The notes beneath the pieces are model-generated. The model was given only the letters and a program-made list of their open reading frames with translations. It had not been told where the DNA came from and did no database searches. DNA of 20,996 bases from JBBTVO01 sp038063195 (lineage in GTDB: Bacteria; Patescibacteriota; Microgenomatia; Levybacterales; UBA12049): the NCBI GenBank assembly GCA_038063195.1, contig JBBTVO010000001.1, forward strand, positions 1 to 20,996, given 5' to 3'. Within the stretch, counting starts at the first letter, position 1. Each line of letters starts with the position of its first letter. The translations under genes and the position numbers were made by a program. This document shows, piece by piece, positions 15,113 through 20,996 of this stretch.

Positions 15113-16117
15113 ATGGACAACATAAAAGAAAGAGCAGAAAGTTTTCTAGATAAATTTAACATCGAGGAGAAAAAATCAAAAATCCGCGAAATTGAAGCAC
15201 AAAGTGCGGACCCTTCTTTTTGGAAAGATCAGAAAAATGCCACATCGAAAATGAAAGAGCTAGCGGATCTTCAAAAGGAAATCGAAGAAGTTAAAAAGCT
15301 TGAGAAATTGGTTGCCGGGGAGAATTTAAAAGAAGCTGAAAAGCTTTTGGACCAGCTGGAAATTCTTATTTATCTTTCAAAGCCTTATGATGACAAGAAT
15401 GCAATACTATCAATTCACGCAGGACAAGGAGGAGTTGAAGCAATGGATTGGACTCAGATGCTTTATAGAATGTATACGAGATATTTTGAAAGAAAAAACT
15501 GGAGTTTTGAAGTTATTGATGAAACGCTTGGAGAAGAAGCAGGTTTTAAAAGCGTGACGATCTCCGTAATCAATAAATATGCGTATGGATATTTAAGGGG
15601 TGAAGCAGGGGTGCACCGTTTGGTACGGCTCTCTCCATTTAATTCGGATAAGCTTCGTCATACGTCTTTTGCATTGGTTGAAGTGATGCCTGATATTGAG
15701 GAAGATTTAGAACTTAATATTAAAGATGATGATCTTGAATGGGGTTTTTTCAGAGCAGGCGGTCACGGCGGTCAAAATGTCAATAAAGTCTCAACAGCTG
15801 TAAGACTTAAGCACAAGCCAACAGGAATTGTAGTTACTGCGCAAAACGAAAGATATCAAGGGCAAAATAGAGAATACGCTTTTAAAATTCTTCGCGCCAA
15901 GCTCTTCCTTGTCCGGGAAGAGGAGAGAAAGAAGGAAGAAGAGAAGCTCAAAGGCGGATATAAAACGCCCGGCTGGGGCAATCAAATTCGCTCATATGTC
16001 TTACATCCTTATCATATGGTAAAAGATTTGCGTACCGGAATTGAAACTTCAAATACGCAGGCGGTTCTCGACGGCGATCTAGATTTGTTTATCAACGAGG
16101 AATTAATCAGGCTCTAA
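15113..16117 (+). CDS. prfB: peptide chain release factor 2
   Basis: RF2 reads UAA and UGA stops on the ribosome and triggers peptide release. The tripeptide anticodon S174-P175-F176 in VRLSPFNSD identifies RF2 rather than RF1. GGQ at 219-221 in GGHGGQNVNK is the catalytic motif. The 334-residue product has the N-terminal helical domain with ADPSFWKD, then the RF core. The ATG abuts the Nramp stop. No CTTTGA frameshift site is present in the N-terminal part, so the autoregulatory +1 frameshift common in RF2 genes is absent. The secA-prfB-ftsEX neighbourhood of other bacteria is recognisable, but here secA lies 12 kb away. Confidence 0.97.
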   Translation: MDNIKERAESFLDKFNIEEKKSKIREIEAQSADPSFWKDQKNATSKMKELADLQKEIEEVKKLEKLVAGENLKEAEKLLDQLEILIYLSKPYDDKNAILSIHAGQGGVEAMDWTQMLYRMYTRYFERKNWSFEVIDETLGEEAGFKSVTISVINKYAYGYLRGEAGVHRLVRLSPFNSDKLRHTSFALVEVMPDIEEDLELNIKDDDLEWGFFRAGGHGGQNVNKVSTAVRLKHKPTGIVVTAQNERYQGQNREYAFKILRAKLFLVREEERKKEEEKLKGGYKTPGWGNQIRSYVLHPYHMVKDLRTGIETSNTQAVLDGDLDLFINEELIRL

Positions 16118-16119
16118 CG

Positions 16120-16148
16120 TTGCCAAAATCCTCAAAATGTGGTTAACT
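16120..16148 (+). promoter_or_regulatory. promoter candidate after prfB
   Basis: TTGCCA (16120-16125) and TTAACT (16143-16148) are 17 bp apart, with TGG (16140-16142) as an extended -10. Transcription would start near 16155, just before the Shine-Dalgarno of the next gene. The inverted repeat TAACTA/TAGTTA (16144-16149 and 16152-16157) overlaps the -10 and could be an operator. Confidence 0.5.
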
Positions 16149-16156
16149 AGATAGTT

Positions 16157-16167
16157 AGGGGGTGATC
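16157..16167 (+). promoter_or_regulatory. near-perfect Shine-Dalgarno that sets the start at 16171
   Basis: AGGGGGTGATC differs by one base from the full complement of the 16S rRNA 3' end (GGAGGTGATC). The G-run ends eight bases before GTG 16171. The in-frame GTG at 16162 lies inside this site and is unlikely to start translation. Confidence 0.7.
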
Positions 16168-16170
16168 TTG

Positions 16171-16647
16171 GTGGAAGAAAAAAGCACAGAAAAAAACGAC
16201 ATAGATAAAAAACCTATAATGAACTCATTTGATGAGAGTAAAGGGTCTTTCTTAAATCCCAAACTTCTTGTTGCGCTAGTAGTTGTAGTTGTTTTTGGAA
16301 TCGGTACCGGTTATTTTTTTGCAAAAAGGTCGGGAGTTATAAATGTAGCTTCAGTTGAAAATTCCAAAAATTCTTCAAACGTTCCGAAGGGAACTATAGT
16401 AGGCTCAAGTGATACGAAGACTTTTAAAGATGACGCTGAGGGAACTCTTGAAGAAGGAGGCTCGAAAGGAGAAGGACAGTTTCACTTAGTAAGGCCCGGC
16501 GGAGAGTCCCAAAACGTTTATCTCACGTCCTCAGTAGTAGATCTTTCAAAGTTTGTTAAAAGAAAAGTGAAGGTGTGGGGAGAAACACAAAAAGCTCAAT
16601 ACGTAGGCTGGCTTATGGATGTAGGACGGGTTGAGGTTTTAAACTAG
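16171..16647 (+). CDS. membrane-anchored protein with OB-like C-terminal domain
   Basis: This protein of about 158 residues has a charged cytoplasmic N-terminus (about 1-28), one membrane helix at about 31-50 (LLVALVVVVVFGIGTGYFF) and a Ser/Glu-rich linker. A small beta-rich domain follows, with HLVRPGGESQNVYLTSSVVDLSKFVKRKVKVWGETQ and a final WLMDVGRVEVL. That end resembles short OB-fold domains (strand, Lys-rich hairpin, G-E-T turn, strand) of unknown role. The start is GTG 16171, chosen from the Shine-Dalgarno. It lies between prfB and ftsE with its own candidate promoter. A cell-envelope role is inferred from topology and neighbours. Confidence 0.65.
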   Translation: MEEKSTEKNDIDKKPIMNSFDESKGSFLNPKLLVALVVVVVFGIGTGYFFAKRSGVINVASVENSKNSSNVPKGTIVGSSDTKTFKDDAEGTLEEGGSKGEGQFHLVRPGGESQNVYLTSSVVDLSKFVKRKVKVWGETQKAQYVGWLMDVGRVEVLN

Positions 16648-16659
16648 TTATACTCTTGC

Positions 16660-17460
16660 ATGATAAAGTTAGATAAAGTTTCTAAAAAGTTTGGAACTGG
16701 AATCTTCGGACTTTCTGATGTCACAATAAATGTCGATAAAAGTGAATTTGTTTTTCTGGTGGGACCAACGGGAAGTGGTAAGACAACAATTTTTAAGCTT
16801 CTCATTAGAGAAACGCTTCCCACGGAAGGCGCGGTAACTATAAATGACTGGAATATTATTAAATTACCAAAGGACAAAATCCCGCATCTTAGAAAAAAAA
16901 TAGGGGTAGTTTTCCAGGACTTAAAGCTGCTTTTGGACAGAACAATATCAGAGAATATTCTGCTTCCTCTTGAGGTCGCCGGGGTAAGATTGGAAGATGC
17001 AAGAAAGAGAACTGATGAGGTTCTTGCACAAGTTGGAATCCTTGAACATAAGGAAAAATTTCCCGTCCAATTGTCGGGCGGAGAGCTTCAAAGAGTAGCG
17101 ATTGCCCGGGCTCTGGTTCTTTCTCCTGAGATACTTCTTGCTGATGAACCAACGGGAAATCTCGATCCGGCTACTTCGTGGGAAATAGTAAAACTTCTAG
17201 CAGACATAAATGAAAAAGGAACTACAGTAATAATGGCAACGCACAACTCAGATATCGTAAAAAGTATGGATAAAAGAGTTATTGGTCTTGAAAAAGGAAA
17301 GGTTGTAAGAGACGACAAGAAAAAGAAAGAGGATAATCCTCCTTCGCATAAAACTTCCTCTTCCGTTAAAACTTCCGAGGACGAGCTGAAAGGACGTGGA
17401 AAAGAAGAAAATCATTCTGCGCATAAAGTTTCCCAAGAAAAGAGGGAGGAAAAAGAATGA
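16660..17460 (+). CDS. ftsE: cell division ATP-binding protein FtsE
   Basis: FtsE is the ATPase of the FtsEX complex, which couples ATP hydrolysis in the cytoplasm to activation of a peptidoglycan hydrolase outside. Walker A GPTGSGKTT is at 35-43, the Q-loop is VVFQDLKLL, the signature LSGGELQR is at 138-145, Walker B ends in D162-E163 (LLADEPTGNLD), and the switch His is in ATHNSD. At 266 residues it is about 40 longer than usual: after about 217 comes a charged low-complexity tail with two near-repeats (PSHKTSSS and SAHKVSQE). The DNA of this tail matches the dispersed repeat downstream of secA in opposite orientation. The stop TGA is the first triplet of another palindrome. TATACT (16649-16654) lies five bases before the ATG. 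Confidence 0.95.
   Translation: MIKLDKVSKKFGTGIFGLSDVTINVDKSEFVFLVGPTGSGKTTIFKLLIRETLPTEGAVTINDWNIIKLPKDKIPHLRKKIGVVFQDLKLLLDRTISENILLPLEVAGVRLEDARKRTDEVLAQVGILEHKEKFPVQLSGGELQRVAIARALVLSPEILLADEPTGNLDPATSWEIVKLLADINEKGTTVIMATHNSDIVKSMDKRVIGLEKGKVVRDDKKKKEDNPPSHKTSSSVKTSEDELKGRGKEENHSAHKVSQEKREEKE
17336..17386. repeat. two diverged repeat copies forming the FtsE tail
   Basis: Copy A (17336-17357) shares ATCCTCCTTCG and TAAAACTTC with the reverse complement of 2898-2933. Copy B (17356-17386) matches it at about 26 of 32 positions by hand alignment, including CGTTAAAACTTC and the final GAGC/AAGC region. A weaker third trace, GCGCATAAAGTTTCCC, begins at 17420. All are read in frame as the Ser/Lys/Glu tail of FtsE. 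Confidence 0.55.
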
Positions 17461-17492
17461 CCCTTCGACAAGCTCAGGGTCATAGTGAGGAA
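17458..17492. repeat. palindromic repeat at the ftsE/ftsX junction
   Basis: TGACCCT (17458-17464) and AGGGTCA (17476-17482) are perfect inverted arms around TCGACAAGCTC. The tail ATAGTGAGGAA continues to 17492. The first TGA is the ftsE stop codon, and GAGGA (17487-17491) is the ftsX Shine-Dalgarno, nine bases before its ATG. From memory, units with CCTTCGACAAGCTCAGG are frequent in CPR assemblies. Confidence 0.7.
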
Positions 17493-17500
17493 TTCGAACT

Positions 17501-18367
17501 ATGAAGTTTTTAAAAACAATGCTTAGGAATGTAAGACGCTCACCGTATCAGGCGCTCGCGGCAATTCTTATAATGATGCTTACTTTTCTGACAATCTCTT
17601 TCTTTGTGTTTCTTTTGTCAGGTTCATCAAGGGTGGTCAGCTTTTTTGAATCAAAGCCTCAAGTTACTGCTTTTTTCAAAAACGAAACTAAACAACAAGA
17701 AATAGATGATGTGGCAAAAAAAGTTAAGAGTACGGAAACAGTTTCATCGGTAAAATTTGTATCCAAACAAGAAGCGCTTAAAATATATACTGAGCAAAAT
17801 AAAGATGATCCCCTGCTCCTGGATTTAGTTACTGCAGACATACTGCCTGCGTCTCTTGAGGTCTCTACTTACAAAATCGAAGACCTGGCCGGTATTTCTA
17901 AGACACTTAAGTCCTCTCCGCTGGTTTCTGATGTAATTTATCAAAAAGATATTATATCTACTCTTGTGGCATGGACTGGTGCTGTAAGAAAAATAGGATT
18001 TGCTCTTGTGGTGGTTTTATCCCTAGTATCTCTATTTATTATGGTGACGATTATAGGTATTAAAATTTCTCAGAAGAAAGAGGATATAGAGATAATGAAG
18101 CTTATTGGAGCGTCTAACTGGTATATACGATGGCCCTTTATTTTTGAGGGGATGTTCTACGGAGTTGTGGGAGCATTGATAGGATGGACAATAGCAACTC
18201 TTGCTCTTTGGTATTCAACGCCATTCTTGTACTCTTTCCTTAAGGGAATTCCTATTTTCCCCATTCCTGTAGATTTTTTCTTTATAGTCTTAGGAGGAGA
18301 GCTTGTTTTTGCCATACTTCTGGGTTTTGTCTCAAGTTTTATGGCAGTCTTGCGGTATCTTAAATGA
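17501..18367 (+). CDS. ftsX: cell division protein FtsX
   Basis: FtsX is the membrane subunit of FtsEX. The 288-residue protein has helix 1 at about 17-41, then an extracytoplasmic domain of about 120 residues (VTAFFKNETKQQEI to VSDVIYQKD). Three more helices follow at about 166-190, 211-238 and 258-285. KKEDIEIMKLIGASNWYIRWPF (the coupling region contacting FtsE) is the best conserved block of the family. The ATG is served by GAGGA in the preceding palindromic repeat. It is followed after 9 bp by the coiled-coil M23 peptidase, its probable client. The length and topology are ordinary for the family. Confidence 0.95.
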   Translation: MKFLKTMLRNVRRSPYQALAAILIMMLTFLTISFFVFLLSGSSRVVSFFESKPQVTAFFKNETKQQEIDDVAKKVKSTETVSSVKFVSKQEALKIYTEQNKDDPLLLDLVTADILPASLEVSTYKIEDLAGISKTLKSSPLVSDVIYQKDIISTLVAWTGAVRKIGFALVVVLSLVSLFIMVTIIGIKISQKKEDIEIMKLIGASNWYIRWPFIFEGMFYGVVGALIGWTIATLALWYSTPFLYSFLKGIPIFPIPVDFFFIVLGGELVFAILLGFVSSFMAVLRYLK

Positions 18368-18376
18368 AAATCAGAT

Positions 18377-19567
18377 ATGTCAATTTTTCGAAAAATTCAA
18401 TTTATATTTCTACTAATACTCTCCATCTTTATCTTCACAAATAAAATCTTAGCTCAGGAAGCAACTCCAACCCCAACTCCGGGAACCAGTACGCAGCAGG
18501 TGCAGGATTTGCAGAACCAAATAAACGATCTTCAGAACAAGATTAATGATCTTGATAACCAGAAAAAAACTTTATCCTCACAGATTGCGGTAATGGACAA
18601 TCAGGTAAAACTTACTCAGCTTAAAATAAACGCAACAGAGAAGCAAATCACTGATTTGGGTCTTGATATTGACACGGCAGACAAAAAAATTAATAATTTG
18701 CAAAATTCTCTGCAAAAGCTTACAGGAGTTCTTATTGACAGAATCGTGGCCACTTATGAAGTCGGAACAGTCCAGCCGTTTCATGTACTTTTGTCCTCCA
18801 GCAATGCTTCTAATTTCTTTACAAAACTTAATTATCTTAAAATCGCACAGGAGCATGACAAGAAATTGATATATGATACAACTCAAGCCAAAGCTGATTA
18901 TTCAAACCAAAAAGAAATTTTCCAGAATCAGAAACGTAAAGTCGAGGAATTACAGTCACAGCTTGAAGCATATAATACTCAGCTTGAGCAGGAGAAAAAA
19001 GATAAAGAAGCCTTGTTGATAGTAACTCAAAACAATGAAGCGGTTTATCAGCAAAGACTCGCAGCCGCACTGGCAGAACAGAGAGCTATTCAACAAATTA
19101 CCTCAGGAGGAGGAAATGTAGTTGCAGCCGGTAAAGTTAAGGAGGGTGATATTGTCGGACGGGTTATTATCGGAAGGTCTCCATGTTCCTCTGGAAGCCA
19201 TCTGCACTTTGAAGTATTAAGCAACAGAGCACTTCAAAACCCAAGTCAATATTTGTCAAATAAAAGCGTTATTTTTGATAATTCCCCTGATGGGTCCTTC
19301 TCTTTTAGTGGTTCGTGGAATTGGCCAATTTCAGATCCAATACGCATCACACAGGGCTTTGGACATACAGCTTGGTCAAACGTCTATTATAATGGAGGAA
19401 TTCATACAGGAATTGATATGTTCTCGAGTTCATCCTCAGATGTACGTACGGTAAGAGATGGGGATCTTTATCGCGGGAGTATTAGTTGCGGAGGGGGACA
19501 ACTTTTATTTTCAAGAGTTGACCATAGCGATAGTATTCAAACATTTTATCTGCATATTTATCCTTAA
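18377..19567 (+). CDS. coiled-coil M23 peptidase, FtsEX-linked, permuted catalytic domain
   Basis: This 396-residue protein is exported: signal peptide at about 1-26 (FIFLLILSIFIFTNKILA), TPTPTPG linker, coiled coils at about 40-120 and 170-240 as in EnvC/PcsB-type hydrolases, then a LytM-like domain. All M23 active-site motifs are present but in unusual order. HLHFEV (H275, H277), normally the last, comes first with GDIVGRVIIGRSPCSSGS before it. Next come ITQGFGHT and HTGIDM (H343, D347), and the chain ends at FYLHIYP (H393), the YxH motif normally preceding HxH. The domain thus looks circularly permuted but complete. It probably cleaves peptidoglycan cross-links at division under FtsEX control. 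No clear Shine-Dalgarno. Confidence 0.85.
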   Translation: MSIFRKIQFIFLLILSIFIFTNKILAQEATPTPTPGTSTQQVQDLQNQINDLQNKINDLDNQKKTLSSQIAVMDNQVKLTQLKINATEKQITDLGLDIDTADKKINNLQNSLQKLTGVLIDRIVATYEVGTVQPFHVLLSSSNASNFFTKLNYLKIAQEHDKKLIYDTTQAKADYSNQKEIFQNQKRKVEELQSQLEAYNTQLEQEKKDKEALLIVTQNNEAVYQQRLAAALAEQRAIQQITSGGGNVVAAGKVKEGDIVGRVIIGRSPCSSGSHLHFEVLSNRALQNPSQYLSNKSVIFDNSPDGSFSFSGSWNWPISDPIRITQGFGHTAWSNVYYNGGIHTGIDMFSSSSSDVRTVRDGDLYRGSISCGGGQLLFSRVDHSDSIQTFYLHIYP

Positions 19568-19587
19568 AGTGTAAAAAACTTATTCAT

Positions 19588-19609
19588 GGAAAAATAATTA
19601 ATTTTTTCC
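19588..19609. terminator. AT-rich hairpin, possible terminator after the M23 gene
   Basis: GGAAAAA (19588-19594) pairs with TTTTTCC (19603-19609) over an 8-nt loop, about 20 bases after the M23 stop. The stem is weak, and the T-run lies inside it, so termination is uncertain. Confidence 0.3.
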
Positions 19610-19679
19610 GATTGCTATTCCGCTTGAAATATATTTGAAGTAAGAAAAGTATCGATAAATTAATTTCTTCTTAATCCAT

Positions 19680-19709
19680 TTGAATTTCAGTTTAAAACTC
19701 TGCTAGACT
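19680..19709 (+). promoter_or_regulatory. promoter candidate for the lamin-tail gene
   Basis: TTGAAT (19680-19685) and TAGACT (19704-19709) are 18 bp apart, with TGC (19701-19703) as an extended -10. The start site would be near 19716, 13 bases before the ATG at 19729. No Shine-Dalgarno is visible. Confidence 0.55.
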
Positions 19710-19728
19710 GCAATTAGAAATCATTTTG

Positions 19729-20586
19729 ATGTTGAAAAAAGCCTGCCTGATTTTTTTTATTTTTTTATTTTTTATTTTCCCCAATAAAATATTTGCCAAT
19801 CTTTATATAAACGAATTTAGTTCTGGGACATCTGATAGTGATTGGGTTGAAATATATAATTCTGATAGTAATTCCCTAAGTCTTTCCGACTATATTCTTA
19901 GAGATTCAACCAGTTCTAACAAAATTCTCCTTACAGGAGAAATTATTGGATTTGGTTTTGCGGTTTTTAATTGGTCAAATAAGCTCAATAACGATGGAGA
20001 CACAATACGTTTACTTTTAAAATCTGATGAAAGTTCTGTAGATCAAGTTATTTACGGAAAGGATGGGGATATTGTTGCTCTAAAAGATACACAAACCGTA
20101 GGGAGAATTCCAGATGGCTTGCAGTCTCTCTTTCATCTTTCAGTCTCAAGTAAAGGTTCATCGAATAATTCAGCAAGTTCTGTTCCAAATGATACCCCTA
20201 CTCCGACCATTACCCCTACATCTACACGAACGCCTACCCCCACAAAAACACCTACACAGAAACCGGTACCTACATCCAAACCAACTCCTATTGCGACAAA
20301 ACTCCCTACTTCAACGGTTAAAACGGAAATTCCTTCGTCGAGGCAGATTGCTTTAGATGATGAGAGCGTTGAAACTTCAGCTATAGCACCAACCTCGATT
20401 CTTGGTGTTTCGACGCAGTCAGCAACACCTACTCCTAATAAAGAAAAAGAAAAAAATATGGAGATTTTGGGAGATGAAAGTTCGAAGATCTCCCTAATTA
20501 TTCTAATTTCCGGAGTATTTTTTGGAGCATGTGGTATACTTGTTTTCTTCATATACAAGAAGAAAGGAAGTAATGAAAGCGTTTGA
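19729..20586 (+). CDS. surface protein with lamin-tail domain and C-terminal membrane anchor
   Basis: This 285-residue exported protein has a hydrophobic signal peptide at about 1-23. A lamin-tail (LTD) beta-sandwich follows at about 25-140, recognised by LYINEFSSG, DWVEIYNSDSNSLSLSDYILRD and the run to TVGRIPDG. Then come a Thr/Pro-rich stalk (about 155-200, many TPTP-type repeats) and a C-terminal helix at about 255-276 with KKK behind it, which would hold it in the membrane. Bacterial LTDs are often on secreted nucleases or surface proteins and may bind other macromolecules; no catalytic motif is visible here. A TTG just upstream (19726) is in frame, but the ATG is preferred. The 3' end overlaps tsaE by 14 bp. 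Confidence 0.8.
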   Translation: MLKKACLIFFIFLFFIFPNKIFANLYINEFSSGTSDSDWVEIYNSDSNSLSLSDYILRDSTSSNKILLTGEIIGFGFAVFNWSNKLNNDGDTIRLLLKSDESSVDQVIYGKDGDIVALKDTQTVGRIPDGLQSLFHLSVSSKGSSNNSASSVPNDTPTPTITPTSTRTPTPTKTPTQKPVPTSKPTPIATKLPTSTVKTEIPSSRQIALDDESVETSAIAPTSILGVSTQSATPTPNKEKEKNMEILGDESSKISLIILISGVFFGACGILVFFIYKKKGSNESV

Positions 20587-20996
20587 TAAAAAATATGCTA
20601 CAAATTCGGCGCAGGAAACACAAAAGATTGGACAAAATCTCGCAAAAAAATTAAAACCGGGAGATTTTCTTGCCCTTTTTGGAGAACTTGGCGGAGGTAA
20701 AACTACTTTTGTACAGGGTTTAGTAAAAGGACTCGGAATTAAAAGAAGAATTATCTCTCCTACATTTATAATTCTCCGGCAGTACAAGATTTCACCTCCG
20801 AGGAGTCCATTCGGCCACCTCGGAGGTGGCAAAACAAATTTTTATCATATTGATTTATATAGAATTAATATGGAAAAATATGAGACTTCTGAGCTTGGCC
20901 TTGATGAAATTATTAGAGAAAGAAAGGATATAATTGCAGTTGAATGGGCAGAAAAAATGGGGGACTTATTACCAAAAAACAGATGGGAAATAAATT
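20573..20996 (+). CDS. tsaE: tRNA threonylcarbamoyladenosine biosynthesis ATPase TsaE (partial)
   Basis: TsaE is the P-loop ATPase that works with TsaB and TsaD to make t6A37 on ANN-decoding tRNAs. Visible: the N-terminal ATNSAQETQKIGQNLA, Walker A GELGGGKTT (37-45), SPTFIILRQY, NFYHIDLYRI with the family's HxDxYR motif, and VEWAEKMGD. The gene runs off the window after 141 codons, so the C-terminus is missing. AAAGGAAG (20563-20570) is a good Shine-Dalgarno for the ATG, which lies inside the end of the previous gene. Odd: between ILRQYK and NFYHIDLYR the protein carries about 16 extra residues, largely encoded by a palindromic repeat (20793-20828), including a second P-loop-like GHLGGGKT (81-88). 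Confidence 0.93.
   Translation, partial: MKAFDKKYATNSAQETQKIGQNLAKKLKPGDFLALFGELGGGKTTFVQGLVKGLGIKRRIISPTFIILRQYKISPPRSPFGHLGGGKTNFYHIDLYRINMEKYETSELGLDEIIRERKDIIAVEWAEKMGDLLPKNRWEIN
20793..20828. repeat. palindromic repeat inserted in frame in tsaE
   Basis: CACCTCCGAGG (20793-20803) and CCTCGGAGGTG (20818-20828) are perfect 11-bp inverted arms around a 14-nt loop. The unit is much more GC-rich than the gene. It sits in a loop between the SPTF strand and the HxDxYR strand and keeps the frame open, adding residues such as PPRSPFGHLGGG. Confidence 0.75.

Noticed and set aside
2898..17492. CRISPR array from the repeated units
   Set aside because: The copies are diverged, differ in orientation, are kilobases apart or overlapping, and there are no regular spacers or cas genes.
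20133..20558. 141-codon minus-strand frame opposite the lamin-tail gene
   Set aside because: It is the antisense of the Thr/Pro stalk, giving a Val/Gly repeat pattern; no start signal, and the plus-strand gene has signal peptide, domain and anchor.

Overview
The window looks like a chromosomal segment of an AT-rich, gene-dense bacterium, most plausibly from the Candidate Phyla Radiation (Patescibacteria, Microgenomates-like). That placement is inference. It rests on short GC-rich palindromic units lying inside and between housekeeping genes, single-pass membrane proteins of unknown function, Thr/Pro-rich surface linkers, an M23 peptidase with the motif order seen here, and a lamin-tail surface protein. 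UGA acts as a stop (ftsE, the CgeB-like gene, the lamin-tail gene) and a release factor 2 gene is present, so the standard bacterial code applies.

Layout. (1) 1-2980: the tail of an upstream unit with a terminator, then secA, a dispersed repeat, and a second degenerate copy of the SecA C-terminal zinc motif in another frame. (2) About 3000-11750: an AT-richer accessory block for surface glycan or glycoconjugate synthesis. Four genes run on the minus strand (CgeB-like glycosyltransferase, GT-B glycosyltransferase, SDR sugar-nucleotide epimerase/dehydratase, DUF4406-like protein). Divergently, four run on the plus strand (GT2 glycosyltransferase, two-domain methyltransferase, second methyltransferase, GT2 fused to a TPR-like tail). 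(3) 11750-12271: a poorly coding spacer with a possible 59-codon ORF and inverted repeats. (4) 12272-13431: an alpha/beta hydrolase and, convergently, a MazG-like pyrophosphohydrolase. (5) 13485-20996: a dense plus-strand housekeeping block: small membrane protein, Nramp-family transporter, prfB, membrane-anchored OB-like protein, ftsE, ftsX, M23 peptidase, lamin-tail protein, and tsaE running off the end.

How the genes relate. secA-prfB-ftsE-ftsX is a neighbourhood known from Firmicutes and other bacteria. Here secA and prfB lie about 12 kb apart, separated by the glycan block, and the broken second SEC-C motif sits at the left edge of that gap. FtsE, FtsX and the M23 peptidase form the usual divisome-coupled module in which FtsEX controls a coiled-coil peptidoglycan hydrolase. 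The glycan block supplies several glycosyltransferases and methyltransferases that could assemble a decorated surface polymer; no polymerase or flippase is visible.

Most notable: the M23 catalytic motifs appear in circularly permuted order (HxH before HxxxD and YLH). Dispersed palindromic repeats have been absorbed into coding sequence (SecA, the FtsE tail, TsaE) and at the ftsE/ftsX junction supply both a stop codon and a ribosome binding site. Two divergent genes near 13.4 kb have extended -10 promoters exactly six bases before GTG starts, suggesting leaderless transcripts. Several starts were moved from weak upstream TTG/GTG codons to better-supported ones.
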